Positions 7,978 through 16,713 of a stretch of DNA of 64,000 nt are shown in pieces. The translations under genes and the position numbers were made by a program. The DNA is from Erythrobacter sp. GTDB taxonomy: Bacteria > Pseudomonadota > Alphaproteobacteria > Sphingomonadales > Sphingomonadaceae. Within the stretch, counting starts at the first letter, position 1; each line of letters opens with the position of its first letter. The notes under the pieces were generated by a model. That model saw only the letters and a list, made by a program, of their open reading frames with translations, made no database searches and was not told where the DNA came from. Location: the NCBI RefSeq assembly GCF_024305245.1, contig NZ_JAMWYX010000011.1, positions 1-64,000 on the forward strand. Direction: 5' to 3'.

Positions 7978-8564
7978 TGGCCGCGCGCCCCCGCCCTGCC
8001 AGCGCCGAAGCGCGCGATGCCCTGCGCGATGCCATGGCGCGCCTCGCCGCGGGCGATCAGGCGGCGCTCGAAGAAATCTATCGCATGACGCGGGTGAAGC
8101 TGTTCGGCATTACCTTGCGTATATTGGGCGACAGGAAGGAAGCCGAGGACGCCTTGCAAGACGTCTACATCAATCTCTGGCAGCGGGCCGACCGCTATGA
8201 TCCCGCGCGGGCTAGCCCGATTTCGTGGTTGGCGACCTTTGCCCGCAATCGCGCGATTGATCGGTTGCGCACCGGCAAGGTGCGCGGCGGATCGGTCGGG
8301 ATCGAGGAAGCCGCCCCGCTTCCCGACGAATCCCCGCTTGCCGACGCACTGCTGGTTGATGCGGAGCAGGCAGCGCAGATCCACAAATGCATCGCCGGGC
8401 TGGACGAACGCACGCAGACCCACATCCGGGCGGCGTTCTTCGACGGGCAGACCTATGCCCAACTGGCCGAACAGGCGGATGTGCCGCTGGGCACGATGAA
8501 AAGCTGGATTCGCCGCGGGCTGCAACGCCTGCGCGCCTGCCTCGAAGCGAGTGAGAAGGCATGA
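7977..8564 (+). CDS. ECF-type RNA polymerase sigma factor (SigK/RskA-partner type)
   Basis: A group 4 sigma factor. Region 2 is seen in YRMTRVKLFGITLRILGD and EAEDALQDVYINLWQRADR, and region 4 in YAQLAEQADVPLGTMKSWIR. At 195 aa it is typical. It sits directly before an RskA-like anti-sigma gene with a 4-base ATGA overlap, the standard arrangement for a membrane-gated sigma factor. The fasciclin-domain gene downstream is a plausible member of its regulon, since ECF, anti-sigma and fasciclin genes often cluster in sphingomonads. I could not pick out a convincing autoregulated promoter. The signal is unknown. Confidence 0.9.
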   Translation: MAARPRPASAEARDALRDAMARLAAGDQAALEEIYRMTRVKLFGITLRILGDRKEAEDALQDVYINLWQRADRYDPARASPISWLATFARNRAIDRLRTGKVRGGSVGIEEAAPLPDESPLADALLVDAEQAAQIHKCIAGLDERTQTHIRAAFFDGQTYAQLAEQADVPLGTMKSWIRRGLQRLRACLEASEKA

Positions 8565-9361
8565 GCGGCGCCGACGAAACCATCCCCGAAAACGCGGGGC
8601 CAAACGACGTGCCGCGCGATGATCCGATGATCGCGGCGGAATGGGCGCTGGGCCTGCTGGAGGGCGAGGAGCTGCTCGCTGCGCGCGGCAAATATGCGAC
8701 CGATCCCGACTTTGCATGGCGCAAGGAATGGTGGGACAACTGGTTCGCCCCCTGGACCGACGACATGGCCGGGGCGGCGGAACCGGGCGCGCATGTGTGG
8801 GATGGCATCGCCGCACGGGTCGGCGGGCAACAGGGCGCAGGCAGCGGCCCGGTGGCCAACCCATCGGCACTTGGCAGCGAAGTGATCGAACTCAAGGCGC
8901 GGCTGCATCGCTGGCGCTGGATCGCCGGGCTCAGCTCGGCGGCTGCAGCGGTCGCGCTGGCTCTGCTCGCCTTCGCCCCCGGCAATGCGCCGGGCGAAGC
9001 GCCCCCGCAGATCGCTGCCGCCGAGCCGATGATCGCGACCGTGCCGATCGGCGACACCGGGCTGCGGCTCGATGTGACCTATATTCCCGAAAGCGAACGG
9101 ATGCTGGTCGCCGCCATCGGCCTGACGGCTGACGGCGTGCACGATCACGAATTGTGGCTGGTGTCCGATGATGGCAGCGCGGCAAGATCGCTCGGGGTGG
9201 TCGCGCCGGGCGAAGTGCGCAGCATGACCTTGCCGCAGGATATCGCTGCGCAGATGCACGACGGCGCGCGCGTGCTGCTGACCCGCGAGCCGATCGGCGG
9301 CAAGCCCGAAGGCATCGACGCCGGGCCGGTGGTGGCCGAGGGCGCTTTTACCCGCGTCTGA
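8561..9361 (+). CDS. Anti-sigma factor, RskA-like, single-pass membrane protein
   Basis: Holds the upstream ECF sigma factor inactive at the membrane until a signal arrives. The cytoplasmic N terminus carries the AEWALGLLEGEELLAARGKYA helix of the anti-sigma zinc-finger-like fold, here without the His/Cys zinc ligands. A transmembrane helix follows at about residues 127-145 (IAGLSSAAAAVALALLAFA). The periplasmic RskA domain ends with the characteristic LWLVSDDGSAARSLGVV and LTREPIGGKPEG segments. The start codon overlaps the sigma-gene stop by four bases. At 266 aa the length is normal. Confidence 0.88.
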   Translation: MSGADETIPENAGPNDVPRDDPMIAAEWALGLLEGEELLAARGKYATDPDFAWRKEWWDNWFAPWTDDMAGAAEPGAHVWDGIAARVGGQQGAGSGPVANPSALGSEVIELKARLHRWRWIAGLSSAAAAVALALLAFAPGNAPGEAPPQIAAAEPMIATVPIGDTGLRLDVTYIPESERMLVAAIGLTADGVHDHELWLVSDDGSAARSLGVVAPGEVRSMTLPQDIAAQMHDGARVLLTREPIGGKPEGIDAGPVVAEGAFTRV

Positions 9362-9505
9362 CGCGATCTCGCTTCGCCGCAGCAATGCGGCGCTTCATCC
9401 GTACCGACGATTTATCACGCATCCGCCGCATCCGCCGGGCCGTAGCTGGCTGTGCAAGCGGGAGGGGCTTGCAGACGAGATATTCCCCATAAGGAGAACC
9501 CTACT

Positions 9506-10060
9506 GTGACCCCCACGACCAAATTCACCGCCATCATCGCCGCCGCGCTCGCCGCCACCACCGGCGTGGTCGCCGCACCTGCGCTGGCCGATCATCACAA
9601 GGAAATGAAGGCCGAAGCCAACATCGTCGAAACCGCGATGGGCACCGGCATGCACAACACACTGGTCGCCGCCGTGAAGGCCGCCGATCTGGTCGATACG
9701 CTCGCCAGCCCCGGCCCGTTCACCGTGTTTGCGCCGACCGACGCCGCTTTTGCCAAGCTGCCCGCCGGCACCGTGGAAACGCTCGTGAAGCCCGAAAACA
9801 AGGGCACGCTGACATCGATCCTCACCTATCACGCCGTCGCCGGCAAGGTGACCGCCGGTGACCTGATCAAGCTGATCAACGATAACGGCGGCAAAGCCAC
9901 GATCCCCACTGTTGCAGGAGGCACGCTGACCGCGATGCTTGAGGGCGGCAATGTTGTGATCACCGATGCCAAGGGCGGCAAGACCACCGTGGTCAAGGCC
10001 GACGTCATGACCTCGAACGGCGTGATTCACGTCACCGACGGCGTGTTCATGCCCGCCTGA
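9506..10060 (+). CDS. Secreted fasciclin (FAS1) domain protein
   Basis: An exported protein with a single beta-Ig-H3/fasciclin fold, usually linked to adhesion or stress. The signal peptide ends near PALADHHK. The FAS1 boxes H1 (GPFTVFAPTDAAFAKLP) and H2 (LTYHAVAGKVTAGDL, later GVIHVTDGVFMP) are intact. The GTG at 9506 is selected because AAGGAG at 9491-9496 lies 9 bases before it; a longer in-frame form would include the leader. At 184 aa it is a standard one-domain member. It is placed after the ECF/anti-sigma pair with a 144-base gap and is closed by a strong terminator. Confidence 0.92.
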   Translation: MTPTTKFTAIIAAALAATTGVVAAPALADHHKEMKAEANIVETAMGTGMHNTLVAAVKAADLVDTLASPGPFTVFAPTDAAFAKLPAGTVETLVKPENKGTLTSILTYHAVAGKVTAGDLIKLINDNGGKATIPTVAGGTLTAMLEGGNVVITDAKGGKTTVVKADVMTSNGVIHVTDGVFMPA

Positions 10061-10136
10061 TCGCACAAGCGTCCAACCTTTGGCGTCGCCCTGATACCCC
10101 ATCCCCCTCCCCCCTGAGGGGCGGCGCTGATCCCGA

Positions 10137-10174
10137 CCCCGTCCGGCCTACCTCCATTGGCCGGGCGGGGTTTT
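10137..10174 (+). terminator. Rho-independent terminator after the fasciclin gene
   Basis: A 12-bp stem, CCCCGTCCGGCC (10137-10148) with GGCCGGGCGGGG (10159-10170) and one G-U pair, is followed by TTTT. It separates the plus-strand unit from the convergent clpX-side genes. Confidence 0.85.
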
Positions 10175-10175
10175 G

Positions 10176-10517
10176 CTATCTGGGGAGCCAACGGCGCATT
10201 TTTGAATGAAGTAGAGCTACGAGCGGCGGATCCATGAAACCGTATTCGTCAGGGATGCCGAGCACCACGACCTGCTTGTCCTTGAGCGCGAGACGGTAAT
10301 TGGTCTGCAGCTTGCGGCGATGCGCGCGCTCCATCACGAATATGATGTCGGCCCATGCAACCTGTTCTTCGGTCAGGTGTTCGTCCGCATCGCGGCTCAT
10401 CCCCGCCGAGAGTGTTTCCACACCAGGTACGGCGGCGAAGACATGCTCCGCTGTAGGACTTCGCAGCCGGTTCTTGCCGCAGACGAAAAGGAAGCGCGAA
10501 GGTCGCTCCGAAGCGAT
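10176..10517 (-). CDS. Low-molecular-weight protein-tyrosine-phosphatase family protein, non-canonical start
   Basis: A short LMW-PTP-like protein. The catalytic P-loop VCGKNRLRSPTAEH (C-x5-R-S) is present, followed by VETLSAGMSRDADEHLTEEQ and the acid-loop-like segment PDEYGFMDPPLVALL. An ATG, GTG or TTG is available only downstream of the P-loop (GTG at 10421), which would give a dead 81-aa protein. Upstream the frame stays open into the clpX 3' end with no canonical start. I propose initiation at ATC (10515-10517), which immediately follows the first two bases of the clpX stop. An AAGGAAG Shine-Dalgarno-like stretch in the last clpX codons lies about 10 bases away. The boundary is therefore inferred; the domain is not in doubt. 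Confidence 0.6.
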   Translation of the reverse strand: MASERPSRFLFVCGKNRLRSPTAEHVFAAVPGVETLSAGMSRDADEHLTEEQVAWADIIFVMERAHRRKLQTNYRLALKDKQVVVLGIPDEYGFMDPPLVALLHSKMRRWLPR

Positions 10518-11782
10518 TACGCCGCCTCTTCCTTCTTCTCTTCGCCGCCGATCACGCGGATCGGCTCTTTCTTGCCTTCGACCACTTCCTTGTCGATCAC
10601 GATTTCGGTCACGCCGTCCATGTCGGGCAGGTCGAACATCGTGTCGAGCAGCAGGCCTTCGACGATAGAGCGCAGGCCGCGTGCGCCGGTCTTGCGCTTG
10701 ATCGCGCGTTCGGCAATCGCCTGAAGCGCGTCGGGTGTGAAGGTCAGCTCCACGTCTTCCAGCTCGAACAGCTTCCGGTACTGCTTGACCAGCGCGTTCT
10801 TCGGCTCGCTCAGGATCGTCACCAGCGCAGCAATATCGAGATCGTGCAGCGTGGCGATCACCGGCAGACGACCGACGAATTCGGGGATCAGACCGAACTT
10901 GAGCAGATCCTCAGGCTCGCTCTTTTCGAGCAGTTCGCCCACGCGGCGCTTGTCCGGGTCGGCGACATGCGCGCCGAAGCCGATGCTGCGCTTCTGCAGA
11001 CGGTCGCCGATGATCTTGTCCAGCCCGGCGAACGCGCCGCCGCAGATGAACAGGATGTTGGTGGTGTCGACCTGCAGAAACTCCTGCTGCGGATGCTTGC
11101 GCCCGCCCTGCGGCGGCACGCTGGCAGTGGTGCCTTCCATCAGCTTGAGCAGCGCCTGCTGCACGCCCTCGCCGCTCACGTCGCGGGTGATCGAGGGGTT
11201 TTCGGCCTTGCGGGTGATCTTGTCGATCTCGTCGATGTAGACGATGCCGTGCTGGGCTTTCTCGACATTGTAGTCGGACGCCTGCAGCAGCTTGAGGATG
11301 ATGTTCTCCACATCCTCGCCCACATAACCCGCTTCGGTCAGCGTGGTCGCGTCGGCCATGGTGAAAGGCACATCGAAGGTGCGCGCCAGCGTCTGCGCCA
11401 GCAGCGTCTTGCCCGAACCGGTCGGGCCGACCAGCAGGATGTTGGACTTGGCCAGTTCGACATCGCTCGATTTGCTCGAATGCTTCAGCCGCTTGTAGTG
11501 GTTGTGCACCGCGACCGAGAGCACGCGCTTCGCCCGGTCCTGACCGATCACGTAATCGTTCAGGGTGGTGAAGATATCCATCGGCGTGGGGATCTCGCCT
11601 TCCTTCTTGCCGGCGATCCCTGCCTTGGTTTCCTCGCGGATGATGTCGTTGCACAGCTCGACGCATTCATCGCAGATGAACACGGTGGGGCCGGCGATAA
11701 GCTTGCGCACCTCGTGCTGCGACTTCCCGCAGAAGCTGCAATAGAGGGTGCTCTTGCTGTCGGATCCGCTCAATTTGGTCAT
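10517..11782 (-). CDS. clpX: ATP-dependent Clp protease ATP-binding subunit ClpX
   Basis: The hexameric AAA+ unfoldase that delivers tagged substrates to ClpP; in alphaproteobacteria this includes CtrA. The N-terminal zinc-binding domain has four cysteines (YCSFCGKSQ and [10 protein letters not shown]). Walker A is [15 protein letters not shown], Walker B is [10 protein letters not shown], the pore loop [11 protein letters not shown] is intact, and the C-terminal sensor-2 region has [12 protein letters not shown]. At 421 aa it is full length. It lies downstream of clpP on the same strand, separated by 198 bases, and overlaps the small phosphatase gene at its stop codon. Confidence 0.97.
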   Translation of the reverse strand: MTKLSGSDSKSTLYCSFCGKSQHEVRKLIAGPTVFICDECVELCNDIIREETKAGIAGKKEGEIPTPMDIFTTLNDYVIGQDRAKRVLSVAVHNHYKRLKHSSKSSDVELAKSNILLVGPTGSGKTLLAQTLARTFDVPFTMADATTLTEAGYVGEDVENIILKLLQASDYNVEKAQHGIVYIDEIDKITRKAENPSITRDVSGEGVQQALLKLMEGTTASVPPQGGRKHPQQEFLQVDTTNILFICGGAFAGLDKIIGDRLQKRSIGFGAHVADPDKRRVGELLEKSEPEDLLKFGLIPEFVGRLPVIATLHDLDIAALVTILSEPKNALVKQYRKLFELEDVELTFTPDALQAIAERAIKRKTGARGLRSIVEGLLLDTMFDLPDMDGVTEIVIDKEVVEGKKEPIRVIGGEEKKEEAA

Positions 11783-11980
11783 TCCTGTGTCCTCAAATCC
11801 ACACGCAAAAGCATAGCAATGCCGCGTGCGGATTCGGTAAATGTATCCATGGCACCAGATGAATCAACACATGGCGCGATATTTAATGCCGCCGGCATGG
11901 TGCCAGCGTCGATGAAAGGCCGGAAAATGGGCGGCGCTTCGGTGGCTGTCCCGGCCCGGGGCAGGTCAAGGGCGCGCTGC

Positions 11981-12685
11981 TTATTCAGGCGCGCCGCCCG
12001 ATCCGCTTTCATCCCCGGTTTCTTCGTTTTCCGGGCGCGTTTCGAAGACCTTGTCCACGATTCCGAAGGCCTTGGCTTCCTCGGCTTCGAGGAAGGTGTC
12101 GCGGTCCATCGCCTTTTCGATTTCCTCGAGGCTGCGGCCGGTGAACTTCACGTAGAGGTCGTTCATGCGGCTGCGGATACGCAGGATCTCGCGCGCCTGG
12201 ATTTCGATATCCGACGCCATCCCGCGCGCGCCGCCCGACGGCTGGTGCACCATGATTCGCGCATTCGGCAGCGCAATCCGCATCCCCGGCTCGCCCGCGG
12301 CCAGCAGGAAGCTGCCCATGCTGGCGGCCTGCCCCATGCAGACAGTCGATACGCGCGGCTTGATGTACTGCATCGTGTCGTAGATCTGCAGACCAGCGGT
12401 CACCACGCCGCCGGGCGAGTTGATGTACATGCTGATCGGCTTGGACGGGTTTTCGCTTTCGAGGAACAGCAGCTGCGCCGTCACCAGGCTGGCCATGCCG
12501 TCTTCGATCTGCCCGGTGACGAACACGATGCGTTCGCGCAGCAGGCGGCTGAAGATGTCGAAGCTGCGTTCGCCCCGGCTGGTCTGTTCGACCACCACCG
12601 GCACCAGCGCGCCCGTGTAGGGGTCGCGCGTGAACTGGCCCTGGGTGCCGTAGGTTTCGCCGGAATTGCCGAGCAGGTCGATCAT
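11981..12685 (-). CDS. clpP: ATP-dependent Clp protease proteolytic subunit ClpP
   Basis: The serine peptidase of the Clp complex. The catalytic triad is present: Ser122 in [12 protein letters not shown], His147 in [11 protein letters not shown], and Asp of the [10 protein letters not shown] segment. The ATG at 12685 ([13 protein letters not shown]) gives 234 aa; an in-frame start at 12748 would add 21 residues and include the promoter. The C-terminal tail is acidic and low-complexity. A sigma-32-like promoter sits 35 bases upstream of the start. clpX follows. Confidence 0.96.
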   Translation of the reverse strand: MIDLLGNSGETYGTQGQFTRDPYTGALVPVVVEQTSRGERSFDIFSRLLRERIVFVTGQIEDGMASLVTAQLLFLESENPSKPISMYINSPGGVVTAGLQIYDTMQYIKPRVSTVCMGQAASMGSFLLAAGEPGMRIALPNARIMVHQPSGGARGMASDIEIQAREILRIRSRMNDLYVKFTGRSLEEIEKAMDRDTFLEAEEAKAFGIVDKVFETRPENEETGDESGSGGAPE

Positions 12686-12719
12686 GGGAGGTTGTTGTCC
12701 TTCGTCAGTGTCGAAATGG

Positions 12720-12749
12720 CTATGTCGGAGGCGAGTATACAATTTCAAG
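12720..12749 (-). promoter_or_regulatory. Candidate RpoH (sigma-32) promoter of clpP
   Basis: On the minus strand CTTGAAA (12749-12743) is a perfect sigma-32 -35 element. It is followed after 15 bases by CGACATAG (12727-12720), a partial match to the -10 consensus CCCCATNT. The spacing to the clpP ATG (35 bases) suits a short leader. The rpoH gene is in the same window. Confidence 0.5.
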
Positions 12750-12861
12750 AGCGTTTACCTTGTCGGCTGTGAATTGCCACCCGTAGCGAACCAACGCTTG
12801 GCAATCGGCCCAGCATGGCCCGCACTTGCGTTCCGGCGAAGATCGGGCAAACCTGTGCGCC

Positions 12862-14394
12862 ATGATCACTCTCACCTTCGCGCGCCGCGCGCTTCCGTTG
12901 CTGCTTGCCGGTTACTCCGTCGCGGCTTTCGCACAAAACGACCAGACGCCTCCCGATCGCGAAGCGATGGCGGAAATGCTGGCGGTGGACGAATATGTCC
13001 TGCGCATTCAGGCGCTCGACGACAACGGACCGCGGCTGAATGCGGTGATCGATTACGATCCCGCCGCCTCGGTCAAGGCGCGCCAGCAGGCGGGCGTCGG
13101 GCCGCTGCGCGGTCGCACCGTGCTGGTGAAGGACAATATCGAGACCGCCGGATTCCCGACCACTGCGGGCAGCCTGGCGCTGAAGGGCAACATGACCGGG
13201 CGCGATGCGCCGCTGATCGCCAACCTGCGCGCAGGCGGCGGCGTGGTGCTGGGCAAGACCAACCTGTCCGAATGGGCCAATATCCGCTCCGACGGGTCGA
13301 GCAGCGGGTGGAGCGCGGTGGGTGGCCTGACCAAGAATCCCTACGCCATCGACCGCAACACCTGCGGATCATCGTCCGGCAGCGGCGCGGCGGTGGCGGC
13401 GGGGTTTGCGTGGGGCGCGATCGGGACGGAAACCAATGGTTCGATCACCTGCCCGGCCAGCATCAACGGCATCGTCGGGTTCAAACCCAGCGTCGGGATC
13501 GTCAGCCGCACCCATGTCGTGCCGATTTCCAGCACGCAGGATACCGCCGGGCCGATGACCCGCACGGTGTATGATGCCGCGCTGCTGCTGACCGCGATGG
13601 CGGGCGAGGACCCGGCCGATGCGGTGACGCTGACTGCGCAGCGCGTAGCCGATTACACCGCCGGGCTCGACACCGCATCGCTTCAGGGCGTGCGGATCGG
13701 GGTGATGCGCGGACAGGTGGGCAACCGCGAAGACCTCAAAGGAGTATTCCAGAACGCGCTCGCCGATCTGGAGCGGGCGGGCGCGGTGCTGGTCGATATC
13801 GACTTCAAACCCGATGCGCAGATGTACGAGGACAGCTTCACCGTGCTGATGTTCGAACTGCGCGAGGAGATGGGCAAATACCTCGCCGCACTCCCTGCCT
13901 TTGCCGGAGAGCAGACCCCGCGCAGTCTGGCCGATCTGATCGCGTTCAACGTGGCCAATGCCGATTCCGAGATGCGCTGGTTCGGGCAGGAATTGTTCGA
14001 ACAGGCCGAGACCACCACCGACCGCGCCGCCTACGAAACCGCGCGCGCCAATGCGTTGCGGATCGCCGGGCCGGAAACGCTCGATACGCTGCTGGCCGAC
14101 AACGACGTGCAATTCCTCGTCGTCCCGACGCGCGGCCCGGCGTGGACCACCGATCTGGTCAACGGCGACAACTTCAACGGCTCGGTCGGCTTCGGCAGCC
14201 CCTCCGCCATCGCGGGTTATCCGCATCTGACGGTGCCGATGGGCGGGATCGAAGGGCTGCCGGTCGGCCTCAGCATTCTGGGCGCGAAGTGGGACGATCA
14301 CGGCGTGCTGAAAGCGGGCGCCGGATACGAAAAGGCGCGGACAGCAACACTGCCCGCGCCCACGTTTCGCGCATGGCGACCGGCGGAGCGCTAA
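12862..14394 (+). CDS. Exported amidase-signature family amidase
   Basis: A serine amidase of the amidase-signature (AS) family; the substrate is unknown. A signal peptide (ITLTFARRALPLLLAGYSVA, then AFAQN) indicates export, unlike the related GatA. The AS triad is visible: Lys in RTVLVKDNIETAG, and two serines in NTCGSSSGSGAAVAAG and GTETNGSITCPASING. At 510 aa it is of normal size. The start at 12862 is chosen because it begins the signal sequence. It is divergent from clpP and converges on tig, leaving only 18 bases between the stops. A penicillin-resistance or peptide-amidase role is possible but not shown. Confidence 0.88.
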   Translation: MITLTFARRALPLLLAGYSVAAFAQNDQTPPDREAMAEMLAVDEYVLRIQALDDNGPRLNAVIDYDPAASVKARQQAGVGPLRGRTVLVKDNIETAGFPTTAGSLALKGNMTGRDAPLIANLRAGGGVVLGKTNLSEWANIRSDGSSSGWSAVGGLTKNPYAIDRNTCGSSSGSGAAVAAGFAWGAIGTETNGSITCPASINGIVGFKPSVGIVSRTHVVPISSTQDTAGPMTRTVYDAALLLTAMAGEDPADAVTLTAQRVADYTAGLDTASLQGVRIGVMRGQVGNREDLKGVFQNALADLERAGAVLVDIDFKPDAQMYEDSFTVLMFELREEMGKYLAALPAFAGEQTPRSLADLIAFNVANADSEMRWFGQELFEQAETTTDRAAYETARANALRIAGPETLDTLLADNDVQFLVVPTRGPAWTTDLVNGDNFNGSVGFGSPSAIAGYPHLTVPMGGIEGLPVGLSILGAKWDDHGVLKAGAGYEKARTATLPAPTFRAWRPAER

Positions 14395-14412
14395 ACGCTC
14401 CGCCTTTCGCGA

Positions 14413-16020
14413 TTACTTCTTGGCAGCGGCCTTCTTGGCCGGAGCCTTCTTGGCTGCGGGCTTTTCCGCAGGCTCGGCATCAGCCGCCTTCTTGGCCGGG
14501 GCCTTCTTGGCCGCAGGCTTGGCTTCCGCTTCGTCGCCTGCCTTCTTGGCGGGAGCCTTCTTGGCCGGAGCCTTTTTCGCAGCAGGCTTTTCTTCGGCAG
14601 CCGGAGCTTCCTCAGCCGCAGCGGCTTCCTTCTTGGCGGGCGCCTTTTTCTTGGCAGCGGCCTTCTTGGGCGCAGGCGAGGCGTCGGCGGTTTCTTCCGC
14701 TTCGATCGCGGCCTGAAGCTCCTCGACGGTCACTTCGCGCTCGGTCACTTCAGCCTTGTCGAACAGGAAGTCGACGACCTTGTCCTCGTACAGCGGCGCG
14801 CGCAGCTGGGCGGCGGCCATCGGTTCGGACTGGATGTATTCGACGAACCGCTGGCGATCCTCGGGGCGATACTGCTGGGCACCCTGCTGGATCAGCATGG
14901 ACATTTCCTGCTGCGTCACCTCGACACCATTGGCTTGGCCGATTTCGGACAGCAACAACCCCAGACGCACGCGGCGTTCCGCGATCGACTTGTATTCGTC
15001 CTTTTCGTCTTCGATCTGCTTCAGCGCAGCCGCAGGATCCTCGTCATTCGCGGCTTCCTGCTGGAGCTGCTGCCAGATCTGAGCGAATTCCGCCTCGACC
15101 ATGGTGCCGGGCACTTCGAAGCTGTGACCTGCCGCCAGCTGATCGAGCAGCGCGCGCTTCATCTGCGTGCGGGTCAGGCCGGCGGTCTGCTGTTCCAGCT
15201 GCGCCTTCATGATGTCCTTGAGCTTTTCGAGGCTGTCGAGGCCGAGGCTCTTGGCGAATTCTTCGTCGATCTGGGTTTCGGTTTCGACCTTCACTGCCTT
15301 CACGGTGATATCGAAGGTCGCATCCTTGCCCGCCAGATGTTCGGCCTGATATTCCGCCGGGAAGGTAACCGTGATGGTCTTTTCCTGACCGGTCTTCACG
15401 CCCACCAGCTGTTCTTCGAAACCGGGGATGAAGGTGCCCGAACCGAGCACCAGCGCCGCGTCTTCGGCCTTGCCGCCTTCGAACTCGACCCCGTCCAGCT
15501 TGCCGACGAAATCGATGATCAGCTGATCGCCGTCCGCCGCCTTCTTGGTCTTGGCCGCGTCCTTGTAGCTCTTGTTCTGTCCGGCGATTCCCTGCAGCGC
15601 CTCTTCGACCTGCGCGTCGGTAACCGGCACGACCAGCTTTTCCAGCGTGATCCCGTCGATGCTCGGCGTGTCGATCGCGGGCAGCACTTCGAGGCTGACG
15701 GTGATTTCGGCGTCCTTGCCCTGCTGGTAATCTTCACCCAGCGCGATCTGCGGCTGCATCGCGGGGCGCAAGCCCTCGTCACGCATCAGCTTGTCGACCG
15801 ATTCGCTGATGGTGTCGTTCACCACCTGCGCGTGCAGGGCTTCGCCGTGCATCTTCTTGACGAGGTTGGCGGGCACCTTGCCCGGACGGAAGCCGGGCAT
15901 CCGCACTTGCGGCGCAACCTTCTTGATCTCGGCGTCGATCTTCGCGGTGAGATCGGCAGCGGGGATGGTGATCAGATAGGCGCGCTTGAGCCCTTCATTG
16001 ACGGTCTGCTTGGTTTGCAT
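14413..16020 (-). CDS. tig: Trigger factor with lysine/alanine-rich C-terminal tail
   Basis: A ribosome-associated chaperone with prolyl isomerase activity. The ribosome-binding motif GFRPGKVPANLV, the FKBP-type domain (residues about 150-245, GDQLIIDFVGKLDG and GFEEQLVGVKTGQEK) and the helical chaperone domain are all present up to about residue 435. After that comes a tail of roughly 95 residues built from AAKKAPAKK-type repeats with short acidic spacers, resembling histone H1 or AlgP-like tails. The whole is 535 aa, against about 430-450 aa for ordinary trigger factors. The start at 16020 (MQTKQTVNEGLK) fits the family; the in-frame extension to 16131 runs into the tRNA-Leu region. Confidence 0.95.
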   Translation of the reverse strand: MQTKQTVNEGLKRAYLITIPAADLTAKIDAEIKKVAPQVRMPGFRPGKVPANLVKKMHGEALHAQVVNDTISESVDKLMRDEGLRPAMQPQIALGEDYQQGKDAEITVSLEVLPAIDTPSIDGITLEKLVVPVTDAQVEEALQGIAGQNKSYKDAAKTKKAADGDQLIIDFVGKLDGVEFEGGKAEDAALVLGSGTFIPGFEEQLVGVKTGQEKTITVTFPAEYQAEHLAGKDATFDITVKAVKVETETQIDEEFAKSLGLDSLEKLKDIMKAQLEQQTAGLTRTQMKRALLDQLAAGHSFEVPGTMVEAEFAQIWQQLQQEAANDEDPAAALKQIEDEKDEYKSIAERRVRLGLLLSEIGQANGVEVTQQEMSMLIQQGAQQYRPEDRQRFVEYIQSEPMAAAQLRAPLYEDKVVDFLFDKAEVTEREVTVEELQAAIEAEETADASPAPKKAAAKKKAPAKKEAAAAEEAPAAEEKPAAKKAPAKKAPAKKAGDEAEAKPAAKKAPAKKAADAEPAEKPAAKKAPAKKAAAKK

Positions 16021-16099
16021 AGGGACTGGTCTGAAGCCTTCTTGCCAAAAAATCCGTGGGTACGGCCCCATCCATGACAAATGCATTCCGGGGCGAATT

Positions 16100-16184
16100 T
16101 GGTGCGGGCGAAGGGACTCGAACCCCCACATCTTGCGATACCAGAACCTAAATCTGGCGCGTCTACCAATTTCGCCACGCCCGC
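16100..16184 (-). tRNA. tRNA-Leu (anticodon UAG), CCA encoded
   Basis: The minus strand folds as a class II tRNA. The acceptor stem GCGGGCG pairs with CGCCCGC, the D arm is GGCGAAATTGGTAGACGC, the anticodon stem CCAGA/TCTGG encloses TTTAGGT with anticodon TAG, a long variable arm (ATCGCAAGATGT) follows, and the T arm is GGGGGTTCGAGTCCC. The 3' ACCA is encoded at 16100-16103. It lies 79 bases upstream of tig on the same strand. Confidence 0.96.
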
Positions 16185-16325
16185 ATGCCCGAACGAAGCC
16201 GCGCGGGAAGCGATGGCCACCCGCGCGTATCAGTCGCCGCCCTTATCCCCCCAAACCCAAAAGGGCAAGCGCAACACGCCTGAAGTCGCTTGAAGCACGG
16301 GGGATTGGCGATTAAGGGCGCAGCG

Positions 16326-16637
16326 ATGAGCGATCAACCTTCCGAAACCACACCCGCGGCGAACACCGGCGCGGATGTCCCGCCCGATCACCTCTCGGTC
16401 AATCCGCGCAGCGCGTTCTTCGACGCGGATAAACTGCAGCGCGGCATCGGTATCCGGTTCAAGGACCGGGTGCGCACCGATGTCGAGGAATATTCGATCT
16501 CCGAAGGCTGGGTGCGGGTGCAGGCGGGCAAGGCGGTCGATCGCAAGGGGCAGCCGCTGACGATCAAGCTGACCGGCCCGGTCGAGGCGTGGTTCGAGGA
16601 TCTGGGCGACAGCCCGCCGGTCGCCCGCAAGGATTAG
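16326..16637 (+). CDS. DUF3297 family small protein
   Basis: A 103-aa soluble protein matching the DUF3297 pattern: PPDHLSVNPRSAFFDADKLQ, then GIGIRFKDRVRTDVEEYSIS and a C-terminal ending in AWFEDLGD. The function is not known. The ATG at 16326 (MSDQPSETTP) is chosen; the longer frame begins in the tRNA-side spacer. It stands alone upstream of der with a 76-base gap. Confidence 0.8.
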   Translation: MSDQPSETTPAANTGADVPPDHLSVNPRSAFFDADKLQRGIGIRFKDRVRTDVEEYSISEGWVRVQAGKAVDRKGQPLTIKLTGPVEAWFEDLGDSPPVARKD

Positions 16638-16713
16638 GTCGCAAAGGTAAGGGGGCGGGCCACACTTCCGCGCCGCTTGCCAAATCGGGGATTTGCGCCC
16701 ACTTGGCGGCAAT

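Noticed and set aside
9375..9392. CGCCGC/GCGGCG hairpin after the anti-sigma gene as a terminator
   Set aside because: Only six base pairs and no T-run.
10844..12772. 642-codon plus-strand frame opposite clpX and clpP
   Set aside because: Antisense to two certain genes; long frames are expected in high-GC DNA.
14413..14710. Tandem AAG/GCC-rich repeats at the tig 3' end as a CRISPR or satellite
   Set aside because: They are in frame, lack regular spacers and encode the Lys/Ala tail.
16100..16184. tRNA-Leu as an island attachment site
   Set aside because: Both flanks are core genes (tig, der) with no mobile genes.
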